Counted from the stretch's first letter, positions 17,452-27,428 are shown. The stretch: DNA of 39,238 nucleotides from an uncultured bacterium (GCA_902799955.1 CADCCQ010000017.1:1-39238); one strand, 5' to 3'. Notes: generated by a model from the sequence alone, not told the origin. Numbers and translations: made by a program.

Positions 17452-18122
17452 GTGACCATAGAACGAAAAGAACTTCTTTCTAAATCGTTTCATGCCGCCT
17501 CCTTGACTTTGAGCTTTCGTGCACTTGCACAGAAGTTCAAAGTCCTCCCACGAAGCTCAGCAACGCAATCAATTCCACGGGTAAACTTGTCTGCAACGAA
17601 ACGACCGTCCGCAAATACCTCGGCTACCTTGAATCGGCTTTCCTCGTCCAGAATGCGCGGCTCTTCGATATGCGCGGAAACCGCTATCTTGACTTCCCTT
17701 CCAAATACTATGCCGTCGATACCGGCATCCGCAATTCTCGGCTCAACTTCCGGCAGGACGAAAACACGCACCTCATGGAGAATGCCATCTACAACGAACT
17801 CATTCGGCGCGACTACGCAGTTGATGCCGGTGTCGTGGAGATGTTCGCGACCGTCGACGGCAAGCGTTGCCGCAAGCGGTACGAAGTGGATTTCGTCGTC
17901 AACAAAGGCGACATGCGCTTTTACATCCAGTCCGCATGGAACATCCCGGACAACGAAAAGCGCGAACAGGAGACTTTCTCGCTCCGCCACATCGGCGACA
18001 ACTTTAGGAAGGTCGTCGTAACCGGCGATCCCTACGAAAAACCCTGGACCGACCGCAACGGCATCACCTTCATAGGCATCATGCCATTTCTCCTCGATCC
18101 CAAGTCGCTGGAAACGCTGTGA
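17452..18122 (+). pseudogene. relic of an AAA/DUF4143 ATPase, internal deletion and frameshift
   Basis: The GTG at 17452 starts MTIERKELLSK, the usual N-terminus of AAA_14/DUF4143 ATPases. The P-loop and the whole ATPase core that should follow are missing. From about 17537 another frame encodes the DUF4143 C-terminal domain: TTVRKYLGYLESAFLVQNAR, RYLDFPSKYYAVDTGIRN, ENAIYNELIRRDYAVDAGVV, KRYEVDFVVNKGDMRFYIQ, ending at 18122. An intact member has roughly 380-450 codons; about 220 remain. An ATG at 17670 gives a 150-residue open frame that could still be translated. These ATPases are common in gut bacteria and of unclear function. Confidence 0.75.
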
Positions 18123-18148
18123 CGAACTGCCAGGGGAATTAGGGACGA

Positions 18149-18177
18149 GTGTAAAATGTAAAGTGTAAAGTGTAAAT
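18149..18177. repeat. low-complexity GTGTAAAATGTAAAGTG tract
   Basis: Short reiteration of GTGTAAA/ATGTAAA units. The complement of the same pattern recurs at 31153-31184 and 31391-31425, always in intergenic DNA. Its role is unknown. Confidence 0.5.
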
Positions 18178-18262
18178 GGGGAACGTATCCCCTGAACGAA
18201 GTGAACGCCGCAGGCGACTCAATGTGGGGTACGTTCTCGTCGTCGCCCACCCAAGAATTAAA

Positions 18263-18331
18263 GAATTGAATGAATCAAATACGCGCGCAATTCGCGCGCT
18301 ATTCGGCAAATCCTCGCACAGGACGAACAGA
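18263..18331 (-). repeat. 69-base 3' cassette (conserved tail, stop codon, hairpin), copy 1
   Basis: Identical at 67 of 69 positions to 27360-27428. On the minus strand it holds the end of the FISUMP coding sequence including TCTGTTCGTCCTGTGCGAGG, the stop codon, and directly after it the hairpin CGCGCG-AATTG-CGCGCG (18282-18298). In DGRs an initiation-of-mutagenic-homing tract and a nearby hairpin occupy this place. Confidence 0.7.
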
Positions 18332-21300
18332 ATACAAGTTGCCACGTTCTAAGTTATCCCGCCAGCTACTGGACGTGCTGTGGTAGCTCGAAGAGAATAA
18401 GAGGGGAATCGAGTACGCGCGGCTGTTCGAGAACGGAACGGACGACCAGTAAAAGCCGCCCTCAACGGCACTATGGGCGGCAGGGAGGAAGATACTATGG
18501 GAAACATAGTCGCCTCTCCCGCGAACAATACATCCATTCACACCATTAACAGTCGTCCATTCCCAATCACATTTACTGCAGAGATCGTCCAGTTCCTGTC
18601 CTGTCGGCATGCGCCAATCACCGCCCCAATGTACGTGTGCCGCGTCGTGCTCCGGCGCGAGAACACCATCCGCTGTAATCCAGCCTTCGCTTTGCAATGT
18701 GGCAACATCCTTATTGTAGGTTGGAGTGTTGCTTGTCTCAAACGAAAAGTTCAAGGACGATCCGTCGCTTGCCACCCAAGCGTCGTTTTCGCGCCTGTAG
18801 CCGATGGTGTCGCCCCACCAGAAATAGTATCCTGCATCTTCAGGATTCTCCGCGCCGATGTTCGTCTCGGCCCAGTACGGGCCACCCTCCCAGAGCTGCA
18901 CCATCCACTGCGCTGTGTACGTCACATTCGACGCCGGAACCGTCGCCACCACTTCCGGCGACCAGCCGGTGAACGCATAGCCCGTGCGCGTCACCGTAGG
19001 CGCGACAATTGCAGCGCCGTAGTCCATCTGCCTGCTCCAGCCTCCCTCGCCGCCATTTGCGTCGAACGTGACCGAGAACGTGGTTCCAACGGGATCGATG
19101 ACGACATCGTCTCCATCACCCATCTCCTCGTCAGCATACATCCGCACTCTGACAAAGAACGCATTGAAGTTGCCTATCGGCGTCGCGGAAACAATCAACT
19201 GTCCGTCCGCCGACACGCCAAGCACGGCGTTCACGTTCTTTGAAGAGAACGAATTTTCCGCCAGCGAAGGCGAACCCTGCACTTCAAACACGGTAGCAAG
19301 ATTCGCCGCCGTGGCATCAGAGCCAATCGGTGCGTTCTTTACACGCACCTTGAACGTAAACACCCCGCTCGCAGGTGCCTCAACCGAAGCAACCTCCACG
19401 TCGCCGCTCTGGAAATTCCCCTCGACGAGTCCGTTCGCGCCAATCGCATACGAGAACCACGCACGCGGAGAGTCCTTGGCCGTCTTGTGGTCCAGCCCCT
19501 TGGCATCAACCCATGCGCGGAACAAGTCGTATTGTGCCTTGTTGCCGATGTGCGCCATGAGCCGCGCCTCGTCACCCGCGCCCGCCAATGCGTTCGTGAC
19601 ATCGGAATCGGATGCGATTTCAGGCAACGGATCGACGACAACGCCCCCTTCCGGCGTCCAGACAACGCCGTCCACCCAGCCACAGTCGGAATATCCCGGC
19701 TCCTCCCAGTCGTCCGTCGAGTACGTCCAGCGGACAGTGTGCGCACCGTCAGTGTCGAACGTCACGCTTTGCTGCGCCCAGTCCCTTTCGCCGTCAATCC
19801 AGGCGACATTCGTCCCGTCCACCGAGTAAGATAGGTTGTCGTAAGTGTGCCGTCCGCGCGGATCTGGTTCGCAGGAGACCTTCCACCAGAACGTCAGCGT
19901 CCCCTTGCCGCTCACAGTCACCTCAAGATGGCTGGCCTCTTCCATGCCGACCACACCGCTCTGGGCGCAAGAGCCGCCGACCTTGGCCGATTCATCCTCG
20001 ACAGGGATCCACTCCGCGTCGCCACTCGTCGTAACGGACGACAAATTCGAGGCGTCAAGAACGCCTGCAAGCGTCAGCGGAGGCTCCTCGCCCTTTGTTA
20101 TTGTCGCCTCTGCGTACTCCTCCCGGTCGCCAAGCACCGCAACGGCGATTACCGTCGTCGTGTCAGTGATGGTGAACGGCCCAGCATATCGATATGCCTC
20201 CGTGAAGCGAGGCGTGAGGCCATTCGTCGAGTAGTAGATGGTTGTACCTGCCGTCGCGCACGTAATCGTCACCTCGCAGGTGTCATCATAGAACATAGTC
20301 CCGTCCGCCGGTGAAATCACGGGGGCGGAGAGGTCTACCTCCTGCCAAACGGCGTAAAGCGTCACCGCGCCGTCAGGCTCTGCCGTAAGGTTCACAAGCG
20401 GCTGGTCCGCCGCGTAGACAACCTCGCCTGTCGCGTTCGTCGCCCAGCCCAAGAACGTGTACCCTTCACGCGTCACCGTAGGCGCGACAATCACAGCGTC
20501 ATAGTTCTGCGTAGTGCTCGCTCCTCCCTCGCCGCCGTTCGCGTCGAACGTCGCAGTGTACTGGTTTATCTGCCACTGCGCCGTGTACGTCGCGTTCGAC
20601 GCCTGAACCGTCGCCGGAAGAGATGGCGACCAGCCCGCAAGCGTGTAGCCCGTCCGCGTCACAGTCGGCGCAACAATCGCAGAACCGTAGTCCTGCGTCT
20701 TCGTGTTACCGCCCGTCCCGCCGTTCGCATTGAAAGTCACCGTGTACTGGTTGACCTGCCATTGCGCGGTATAAGTCACATTCGATGCCGGAACCGTCTC
20801 TAGTACCACGGGCTGCCAGCCCGTGAATGTATAGCCAGTTCGGGTCACCGTCGGTGCAACAATCGCCGTGCCATAGTTCTGCTTCGCGCTCTTGCCTCCC
20901 GTCCCGCCGTTCGCGTTGAACGTCACCGTGTATTGGTTGATAGTCCAGTGGGCGTAGTACGTCACATCCCCTGTCACAGTTGTCGATGCAGAAATCCGTG
21001 TACCACCGCTCGCCGCCGTCCACCAGCCCGCAAACGTATAACCCGTCCGCGTTGGCGTGGGCAACGCGCCCACATTGGCTCCAGGAAGGATTGTCCGCGT
21101 TGTCTCTCCTGTGCCACCATTCGCGTTGAATGTCACGACATACCCTCGCACAGGACGAACAGACTGCCCGCCGCGGCGGTAGTAGCGGAGCCGAGAGAAG
21201 CGGCTCGACTCGAAGTAGAGGAACCACGCGCTGTCGGAATAGTCCGAATTCGGCGTAGAGGACCAGTAGTAGCCGCGCGAGCCGGAGCGGTAGAGGCGCG

Positions 21301-24300
21301 AGTCGTCGCCGCAGCCGACGGCGGGGAGGAAGATACTCCTATTCGCATACGCGCCTTTGCCTTTTACGACATACCCATATACGCCGTTCTTTGTTGTCCA
21401 AGTCCAGTTACATTTGTCTCTGAGGCCGACCAGTTCCTGTTCCGTCGGTATGCGCCAGTCTCCACCCCATTGTACGTGTGCCGCGTCGTGCTCCGGCACG
21501 AGATTGCCGGTCGAATCGATATACCCCGCCGATTGAAGAGCCGAATTGTCTTTGCCGTAGGTCGGGCACGACGACGAGAATGGGCTGCTGCTCATTTGCT
21601 GCCCCGTACTAGACACCCATGTCACGCCGGAATATTCAGTTCCGGCATCATTCAACGTACCCCCGCTTCGGGTATATCCCACGGTGTCGCCCCACCAGAA
21701 ATAGTATCCTGCATCTTCAGGATTCTCCGCGCCTATGTTCGTGGTCGCCCAGTACGGCCCGTCCTCCCAAAGCTGCACCATCCACTGCGCTGTGTACGTC
21801 ACATTTGACGCCGGAACCGTCGCCGCCACTTCCGGCGACCAGCCGGTGAAAGTGTAGCCCGTGCGCGTCACCGTAGGCGCAGAAAGCGCAGTGCCGTAGT
21901 TCTGCGTCACGCTCTTGCCGCCCGTCCCGCCATTGGCGTCGAACGTGACCGTGTACTGGTTTATCTGCCAGTGTGCGTAGTATGTCACATTCGACGTTAC
22001 TATGGTCGACTCGCCAATCTGCATACCACCGTTCGCTTCAGTCCACCAACCCGCGAACGTGTATCCTTCGCGCGTTGGAGTGGGAAGCGTACCCACGGGG
22101 CCGCCAAAAAGGGCTGTCCGCGTTGTTCCTCCCTCGCCGCCATTTGCATCGAATGTCACGATATACTCTGGATTCGGCATTGTACTTGGATAGACGGACG
22201 CGTACATCGCCGCCTCTGGTGCCGTGAGCACACGATTGTAAAAGCGGAAATCGTAAAACGCCACCTCGTCGTTCGTCCGCGAAGAGACGGCACCAAGCGC
22301 GGATAGCCCGTTCCCGCCGCTCATGAGATGGCAGTACTGCATTCCGCCTATGTCGGCGCCCAGCAGTTTGGGGGTGTCGGTCGAGACGGTGCGGACGAGG
22401 ACTCCGTCGCAGTAGATGTCGAACGAACCGATGCCGTTGAGCACTTCCGACGCGGGCGTGTAGGTGATGACAACCGAGTGGAAACCCTGCGTCAAGTCAT
22501 TGGTGGTTACGACAGTGAATGTATTCTCAACGCTCTTCACCTTGCTTGAATTGGTCGTCATCACCTTGAAGTAGAGGTTCGACTTCGTGGAGGACGAGAG
22601 AAGCGCGACTTCCTTCTGGTTGCCCTTATTGAGTCGTCCGAAGCTGACGAGCACGCCGGTCTCCGTGGCGTCCATGCAGAGCGACATGGCGGCGGACCAT
22701 GCGCCGTGCAGAACGGTCGGGTCCTCGAATTGCCCCCACATGTTGCCGGGATGGTACGCCGTCCCGGGTCCGGCCGGTCCTTCTACCGTCTTGGCGTATG
22801 TATCTGTGTTGTCAAGCTGGTCGCGTGTCAAACTCGTCCCCGCCCCGGCAATGAACACGTTGGTACCGCCGGAGAAGTCGTGGCGGAAGTAGTAATCGTC
22901 TATTGTGGCATATCCGACAATGCGAAAACCAACCACATTGCCTCCTATCGAATTGCTTTCATAACCACCCTGACCGCCCGAAAAGGACCAATAAGAGGGC
23001 CAGTACCAATTGCCACCCATCCACACTCGTGACTCATAATACGTGGACAATGGACCTTTGGGGTCTAGCTCAACATCCCACGGCAACTCATCCCAAAACC
23101 AATCCAGGCACCACTCACTGACATTTCCGTGCATGTCGTAAAGCCCCCAGGCGTTCGGCAGGTAAGAGCCGACTTTTGTATGAGCAGACGAATATCCGCC
23201 CTTGCCGTCAGACCGGTTCCCTTCGTACCGTCCCAGCAGCTTCAGATCGGCAATCGTGTTGCCTCCGTTGTTGTAGAGGCTGGTCGTGCCCGCGCGACAC
23301 GCATACTCCCACTGGGCCGACGTCGGCAGGTCGAAGTCAATCCCCGTGCGCGCCCGTATCTTGCCCATGAAGGAATTCGGATCGACATCCTCGGACTGCG
23401 GCCAGTTGTAGGTATACGGGTCTCCACGAACTGTGGCCCACGAGACAGTCTCCACGGGGCGCATATCACCCTTGTAATCGGACGGATTGGTCCCCATCAC
23501 CAGTTCGTATTGCTTCTGCGTCACCTCGAACAGTCCGCAATAGAACGGCTTCGTCAATGTGACGTCAAGCTGCCAGGACATTCTGAACGAGCCCGCCCTG
23601 ATCAGCCGCAGCACGAGCTTCGATGTCTTGTACTCGTCCGTGTTGAATCCGCCGCTCGGCGGCGACGCCATCCATGTGACGGGATAGCTTGCCGCGTTCG
23701 CCCCCATGGAAAGATCGATCACGCAGTACTGCGGGATCACCTTTTCCGGCGAAACATAATTTATCTCCAATCCCTCTGAGCAACCCGAGAAAACCTCGTT
23801 CGCAGCAATCCCCTCTTCAACGCCAACAGGCGCCTCTACGCGCCGCAGTCCCGTGCAACCCTTGAACGCCTCGCGTCCGATATCGTAAACGGTATCCGGA
23901 ATCGTCACGCTCGTCAATTCGACACACCCAGCGAACGCACCCTCTGCAATGCCGGTCACAATGTAACCATCAATTGCAGACGGGATTGTGACCACACCAA
24001 AGTCCAGCGTTGTACCGGTGATGACCGCCTCTCCGTTCCTGACCTTGTATTTCCAGTCCTTGAAAACGGTGGCAGAATACGTCTCGCCCTGAGCCACGCC
24101 GTCAATGAGCGTTGTATACGTCAGATCGTGACGTCCCGTGCCGGGAAGCATGTAAGTGAACTCGCCAGAACCCGTTGTGCGCCTCACCACTGTTCCGTTG
24201 TCGGCGATCACCACTGTCGCATTCGCCGCGCCGCCGATCCACGACGCATCCCACGACACGCGAAGCGAGTCACCCAAAGGCTCCTTCTGGAAATCCCTAG

Positions 24301-27220
24301 CCATACAGACGCTGTCTCCTGCGCACAGCATGTCGGCTCGGCGCCACCCGAGTCCCTGCTCGCCTTGCGAGTTTGGCATGGTTCTGACAATACGGAAGCC
24401 GCGACAGTTGCTTGAAGTCGACGGAGGTGAATACAGCGGGAAGGAAGATGTGTCCCAAATCGCAAGGTTCTCCCAGTCCCCACCACGTTTGACCCGGAAC
24501 GAACCAGAGGACGGGCCCGACGGATCTGTCACGCCGCTTGACAGGTCACCCGCCCAGTCAAGGCACCATTCCCACACATTCCCGTACATATCGTAAAGCC
24601 CCCAGGCGTTCGGCAGATAGGAGCCGACTTTCGTGTGCTCAGAATACCCACCTTTGCCATCGGACTGGTTTCCGCCAAATCTTCCAAGCAACTTGAGATC
24701 GTCGCTCGTGTTGCCGCCGTTGTAGTAGAGGCTGGTCGTGCCCGCGCGACACGCGTATTCCCACTGGGCCTCCGTCGGCAGGTCGAAGTCAATCCCGGTA
24801 CGCGCCCGTATCTTGCCCATGAAGGAATTCGGATTGACACTTGTGGACGCTGGCCAGTTGTACGTGTACGAATTGCCACGAATCGTATCCCACGAAATGG
24901 ACTCTACGGGGCGCATGTCGCCCTTGCAACTGGACGGTTTGCTTCCCGTAACCAGTTCGTATTGTTTCTGCGTCACCTCGAACAGTCCGCAATAGAACGG
25001 TCGCGTCAACTGGACATTGAATTTTCCGCCCATTTTGAACGAACCGGGTTCTATCAACCGCAACACGAGCTTTGACGTCTTGTACTCGTCCGCATTGAAC
25101 CCACCGCTCGGAGGAGTTAGCATATATGTGACGGGATAACTTGCGTCGCCCGACCCCGACGAAAGGTCGATCACGCAGTAATTATCAAGGCTGTACGCCA
25201 CCGTGAACACCACATCGCTTGACTTGAAATCTATTCCCTGCGCATGAAGGTCCCACACAACGTTATGTACGCCTTCTTCGCTTCCTGTGTCGCCAGAAAG
25301 CGCGTATGAGGCGGCAGAATACAACTTCCCATTACCACGGTCGGCAGCAGTCACGGCAAGGACGAGCGGCAGGGCCTGCGCCGTCATGTCACTTGCAAAG
25401 GTGTAGGAAATGTATACCTTCCCGTTCCACGGATACCGTTGCCTTACCACGACATCGGCAATCTCCATCGACCCACGATAAACCACCTCCAATTCATCCG
25501 AGCAACCAGCGAGCACGTCGCCATTCTCAATCACACACTTGAGGAATCTGGGTGCCTCCACGCGTCGCAGCGCCGTGCAGCCAGAGAACGCTGAAGCCCC
25601 GATGCTCATGACACTGTCCGGGATTGATATGTTCGCAATCCCGCTACAGTTGCAGAACACCTGGTCACCAATACTCGTCACGCTGTTCGGAATCGTAATG
25701 CTAGTAAGTCCGCTGCAGTTGTAGAATGCTCCATATCCCAGCACAGTCTCATCCGTAAGCGTGACCCTCGTCAAGCTTGATGGGATGCAATATGTTGAAT
25801 ACGAGCCAGAACTGTAAAACTGTGTTGTGTCATTACCCCCGGTGTATGATGATGTTCCGAAGATGTAGCCGAAGAGAGAATCAGCGCTTCCAGTGTTGCC
25901 GCGACGCGCGCCGACAAAAGGCAACGTGATTTCCTCAAGTCCCCTACAACCAGAGAATGCTGAAGCACCGATGTTTGTGATGCTGTTCGGTATTGTAATG
26001 CTAGTAAGCCCGCTACAACCAGAAAACGCAGAAGCTCCGATGCTTGTCACGCTGTTCGGTATCATCACGCTCGTAAGGCCGGCAGGGACAGCAACAAGCG
26101 TCCTGCCATCATTCGTCAACAGCAATCCCGATTCCGACTTATACGACGGATTGCCGACAACAACAGCAAAGGATGTCAGCCCACTACAACCTTTGAATGC
26201 CCACTCTCCAATACTCGTCACGCCGACCGGGATCGTCAATGCGCCTGTAAGGCCGCTACAGTTGTAAAATGCTGACGCTCCGACGCTCGTCACGGAGTTC
26301 GGAATCGTAATGCTCGTAAGTCCGCTGCACCCACTGAACGCAGAAGCTCCGATGCTTGTCACGCTGTTCGGAATCGTCACGCTCGTAAGTCCACTACAGT
26401 TGTAGAATGCTCCATAGCCCAGCACAGTCTCATCCGTAAGCGTGACCCTCTTCAAACTTGATGGGATGTAATATGTGGAACATGAGCTAGAACTGTAATA
26501 CTGTGTCGTGGCATTGCCTCCGGTGTATGATGACGTTCCGAAGATGTAGCCGAAGAGAGAATCAGCGCTTCCAGTGTTGCCGCGACGCGCGCCGACAAAA
26601 GGCAACGTGATTCCCTCAAGTCCGCTACAACCAGAAAACGCAGAAGCTCCGATGCTTGTCACGCTGTTCGGAATCGTAATGCTAGTAAGTCCGCTACAAC
26701 CAGAAAACGCTGAAGCCCCGATGCTTGTCACGCTGTTCGGAATCGTCACGCTCGTAAGACCACTGCACCCACTAAATGCAGAAGCTCCAATACTTTTCAC
26801 AATATAACCGTCAATAGTGTCTGGAATTATTATCTCACCTGCTGTCTGTGTTGCCTTAGTGATAACCGCGCCGTCGTTAACAACATCGTATTTCCAAGCC
26901 TTGAAAACAGTCGCCGTATAGACCTCGCTCTGCCCCACGCCACCGATTATGGTTGTATACGAAAGATAATGCCGTTCGTCGCCTGTTAGTGTGTATGTGA
27001 ACTCACCAGCACCTAATGTACGCTTGATCTCCGTTCCGTTGTCCTTGATCACCACCGTCGCGTTTGTATCGCCTCCAATCCATGAAGCATCCCAGGAAAT
27101 AGACAAGGAACCAGCTGGCGGCAATGCCGTGTCCAGACGAAACGGCGCGGAGTCGCCAGCGTACCCGATCGCCGCGGCCATCACCGCCGCCATCGCGATT
27201 ATTGACTTTATCAGTTTCAT
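18299..27220 (-). CDS. giant secreted multidomain protein (LRR, FGE-sulfatase, LamG-like, InlB repeats, two FISUMP domains)
   Basis: 2973 residues. The start is the ATG at 27220: GGAGG lies upstream and a signal peptide follows (MKLIKSIIAMAAVMAAAIGYA). Domains in order, rough residues: BspA-type LRR_5 repeats (140-570, units like CSGLTSVTIPNSVTSIGASAF); FGE-sulfatase domain 1 (675-950: LPTEAQWEYACRAGT, YDMYGNVWEWCLDW, GFRIV); short second LRR part (980-1155); FGE-sulfatase domain 2 (1160-1440); LamG-like (1445-1680); two InlB/Listeria-Bacteroides repeats (1685-1805); FISUMP 1 (1810-2027); four more InlB repeats (2027-2294); chitobiase C-terminal-like module (2297-2381); jelly roll (2390-2528); unknown domain (2530-2710); one InlB repeat; FISUMP 2 (2775-2973). 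Likely an adhesin; both lectin-fold domain types are known as DGR targets. Confidence 0.85.
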   Translation of the reverse strand: MKLIKSIIAMAAVMAAAIGYAGDSAPFRLDTALPPAGSLSISWDASWIGGDTNATVVIKDNGTEIKRTLGAGEFTYTLTGDERHYLSYTTIIGGVGQSEVYTATVFKAWKYDVVNDGAVITKATQTAGEIIIPDTIDGYIVKSIGASAFSGCSGLTSVTIPNSVTSIGASAFSGCSGLTSITIPNSVTSIGASAFSGCSGLEGITLPFVGARRGNTGSADSLFGYIFGTSSYTGGNATTQYYSSSSCSTYYIPSSLKRVTLTDETVLGYGAFYNCSGLTSVTIPNSVTSIGASAFSGCSGLTSITIPNSVTSVGASAFYNCSGLTGALTIPVGVTSIGEWAFKGCSGLTSFAVVVGNPSYKSESGLLLTNDGRTLVAVPAGLTSVMIPNSVTSIGASAFSGCSGLTSITIPNSITNIGASAFSGCRGLEEITLPFVGARRGNTGSADSLFGYIFGTSSYTGGNDTTQFYSSGSYSTYCIPSSLTRVTLTDETVLGYGAFYNCSGLTSITIPNSVTSIGDQVFCNCSGIANISIPDSVMSIGASAFSGCTALRRVEAPRFLKCVIENGDVLAGCSDELEVVYRGSMEIADVVVRQRYPWNGKVYISYTFASDMTAQALPLVLAVTAADRGNGKLYSAASYALSGDTGSEEGVHNVVWDLHAQGIDFKSSDVVFTVAYSLDNYCVIDLSSGSGDASYPVTYMLTPPSGGFNADEYKTSKLVLRLIEPGSFKMGGKFNVQLTRPFYCGLFEVTQKQYELVTGSKPSSCKGDMRPVESISWDTIRGNSYTYNWPASTSVNPNSFMGKIRARTGIDFDLPTEAQWEYACRAGTTSLYYNGGNTSDDLKLLGRFGGNQSDGKGGYSEHTKVGSYLPNAWGLYDMYGNVWEWCLDWAGDLSSGVTDPSGPSSGSFRVKRGGDWENLAIWDTSSFPLYSPPSTSSNCRGFRIVRTMPNSQGEQGLGWRRADMLCAGDSVCMARDFQKEPLGDSLRVSWDASWIGGAANATVVIADNGTVVRRTTGSGEFTYMLPGTGRHDLTYTTLIDGVAQGETYSATVFKDWKYKVRNGEAVITGTTLDFGVVTIPSAIDGYIVTGIAEGAFAGCVELTSVTIPDTVYDIGREAFKGCTGLRRVEAPVGVEEGIAANEVFSGCSEGLEINYVSPEKVIPQYCVIDLSMGANAASYPVTWMASPPSGGFNTDEYKTSKLVLRLIRAGSFRMSWQLDVTLTKPFYCGLFEVTQKQYELVMGTNPSDYKGDMRPVETVSWATVRGDPYTYNWPQSEDVDPNSFMGKIRARTGIDFDLPTSAQWEYACRAGTTSLYNNGGNTIADLKLLGRYEGNRSDGKGGYSSAHTKVGSYLPNAWGLYDMHGNVSEWCLDWFWDELPWDVELDPKGPLSTYYESRVWMGGNWYWPSYWSFSGGQGGYESNSIGGNVVGFRIVGYATIDDYYFRHDFSGGTNVFIAGAGTSLTRDQLDNTDTYAKTVEGPAGPGTAYHPGNMWGQFEDPTVLHGAWSAAMSLCMDATETGVLVSFGRLNKGNQKEVALLSSSTKSNLYFKVMTTNSSKVKSVENTFTVVTTNDLTQGFHSVVITYTPASEVLNGIGSFDIYCDGVLVRTVSTDTPKLLGADIGGMQYCHLMSGGNGLSALGAVSSRTNDEVAFYDFRFYNRVLTAPEAAMYASVYPSTMPNPEYIVTFDANGGEGGTTRTALFGGPVGTLPTPTREGYTFAGWWTEANGGMQIGESTIVTSNVTYYAHWQINQYTVTFDANGGTGGKSVTQNYGTALSAPTVTRTGYTFTGWSPEVAATVPASNVTYTAQWMVQLWEDGPYWATTNIGAENPEDAGYYFWWGDTVGYTRSGGTLNDAGTEYSGVTWVSSTGQQMSSSPFSSSCPTYGKDNSALQSAGYIDSTGNLVPEHDAAHVQWGGDWRIPTEQELVGLRDKCNWTWTTKNGVYGYVVKGKGAYANRSIFLPAVGCGDDSRLYRSGSRGYYWSSTPNSDYSDSAWFLYFESSRFSRLRYYRRGGQSVRPVRGYVVTFNANGGTGETTRTILPGANVGALPTPTRTGYTFAGWWTAASGGTRISASTTVTGDVTYYAHWTINQYTVTFNANGGTGGKSAKQNYGTAIVAPTVTRTGYTFTGWQPVVLETVPASNVTYTAQWQVNQYTVTFNANGGTGGNTKTQDYGSAIVAPTVTRTGYTLAGWSPSLPATVQASNATYTAQWQINQYTATFDANGGEGGASTTQNYDAVIVAPTVTREGYTFLGWATNATGEVVYAADQPLVNLTAEPDGAVTLYAVWQEVDLSAPVISPADGTMFYDDTCEVTITCATAGTTIYYSTNGLTPRFTEAYRYAGPFTITDTTTVIAVAVLGDREEYAEATITKGEEPPLTLAGVLDASNLSSVTTSGDAEWIPVEDESAKVGGSCAQSGVVGMEEASHLEVTVSGKGTLTFWWKVSCEPDPRGRHTYDNLSYSVDGTNVAWIDGERDWAQQSVTFDTDGAHTVRWTYSTDDWEEPGYSDCGWVDGVVWTPEGGVVVDPLPEIASDSDVTNALAGAGDEARLMAHIGNKAQYDLFRAWVDAKGLDHKTAKDSPRAWFSYAIGANGLVEGNFQSGDVEVASVEAPASGVFTFKVRVKNAPIGSDATAANLATVFEVQGSPSLAENSFSSKNVNAVLGVSADGQLIVSATPIGNFNAFFVRVRMYADEEMGDGDDVVIDPVGTTFSVTFDANGGEGGWSRQMDYGAAIVAPTVTRTGYAFTGWSPEVVATVPASNVTYTAQWMVQLWEGGPYWAETNIGAENPEDAGYYFWWGDTIGYRRENDAWVASDGSSLNFSFETSNTPTYNKDVATLQSEGWITADGVLAPEHDAAHVHWGGDWRMPTGQELDDLCSKCDWEWTTVNGVNGCIVRGRGDYVSHSIFLPAAHSAVEGGFYWSSVPFSNSRAYSIPLLFSSSYHSTSSSWRDNLERGNLYSVRPVRGFAE
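21144..21319 (-). other. DGR-type variable region inside the giant protein
   Basis: C-terminal part of FISUMP domain 1, from GTC GGC to CGA GG on the minus strand. Compared codon by codon with 27409-27587, 22 codons differ; 21 of these keep the third base and change only positions 1 and/or 2 (TTC/CGC, GGC/TTC, GAC/CTC, TAC/AGC), as expected if an AAY template codon had been mutated at its adenines. The 36 shared codons are identical at every base. There is one single-codon length difference. Confidence 0.72.
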
Positions 27221-27359
27221 CTTGTACCTCCATTCATTAAAGTTACGCCAGTAGGGATGGCGTTCCATCGCCGTCCGCTGCGGTCGCGACGGAGCGCGAC
27301 CCTCCCAGGTCATATTTGAGGCTGTTCTCGAACGATGCCATAGCAAAATGAATCAGAAT

Positions 27360-27428
27360 GAATTGAATGAATCGAATACGCGCGCAATTCGCGCGCTATT
27401 GGGCAAATCCTCGCACAGGACGAACAGA
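27360..27428 (-). repeat. 69-base 3' cassette (conserved tail, stop codon, hairpin), copy 2
   Basis: Partner of 18263-18331 (two differences). On the minus strand the hairpin CGCGCG-AATTG-CGCGCG (27379-27395) begins directly after the TAG of the 329-residue FISUMP protein. It may serve as a weak terminator, a DGR-type retargeting hairpin, or both. Confidence 0.7.

Noticed and set aside
20340..22170. Repeated DNA units that could suggest a tandem satellite
   Set aside because: They code for InlB/Listeria-Bacteroides repeats within the giant protein (YTVTFDANGGTGG...GYTFTGW).
25660..26800. Regularly spaced near-identical 25-30-base units resembling a CRISPR array
   Set aside because: They are in frame and encode BspA-type leucine-rich repeats (ITIPNSVTSIGASAFSGC); spacers are not unique sequences of constant length.
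27221..27346. 42-residue N-terminal extension of the giant protein
   Set aside because: Residues such as GRAPSRPQRT come from an intergenic GC-rich repeat; the signal peptide and GGAGG support the ATG at 27220.
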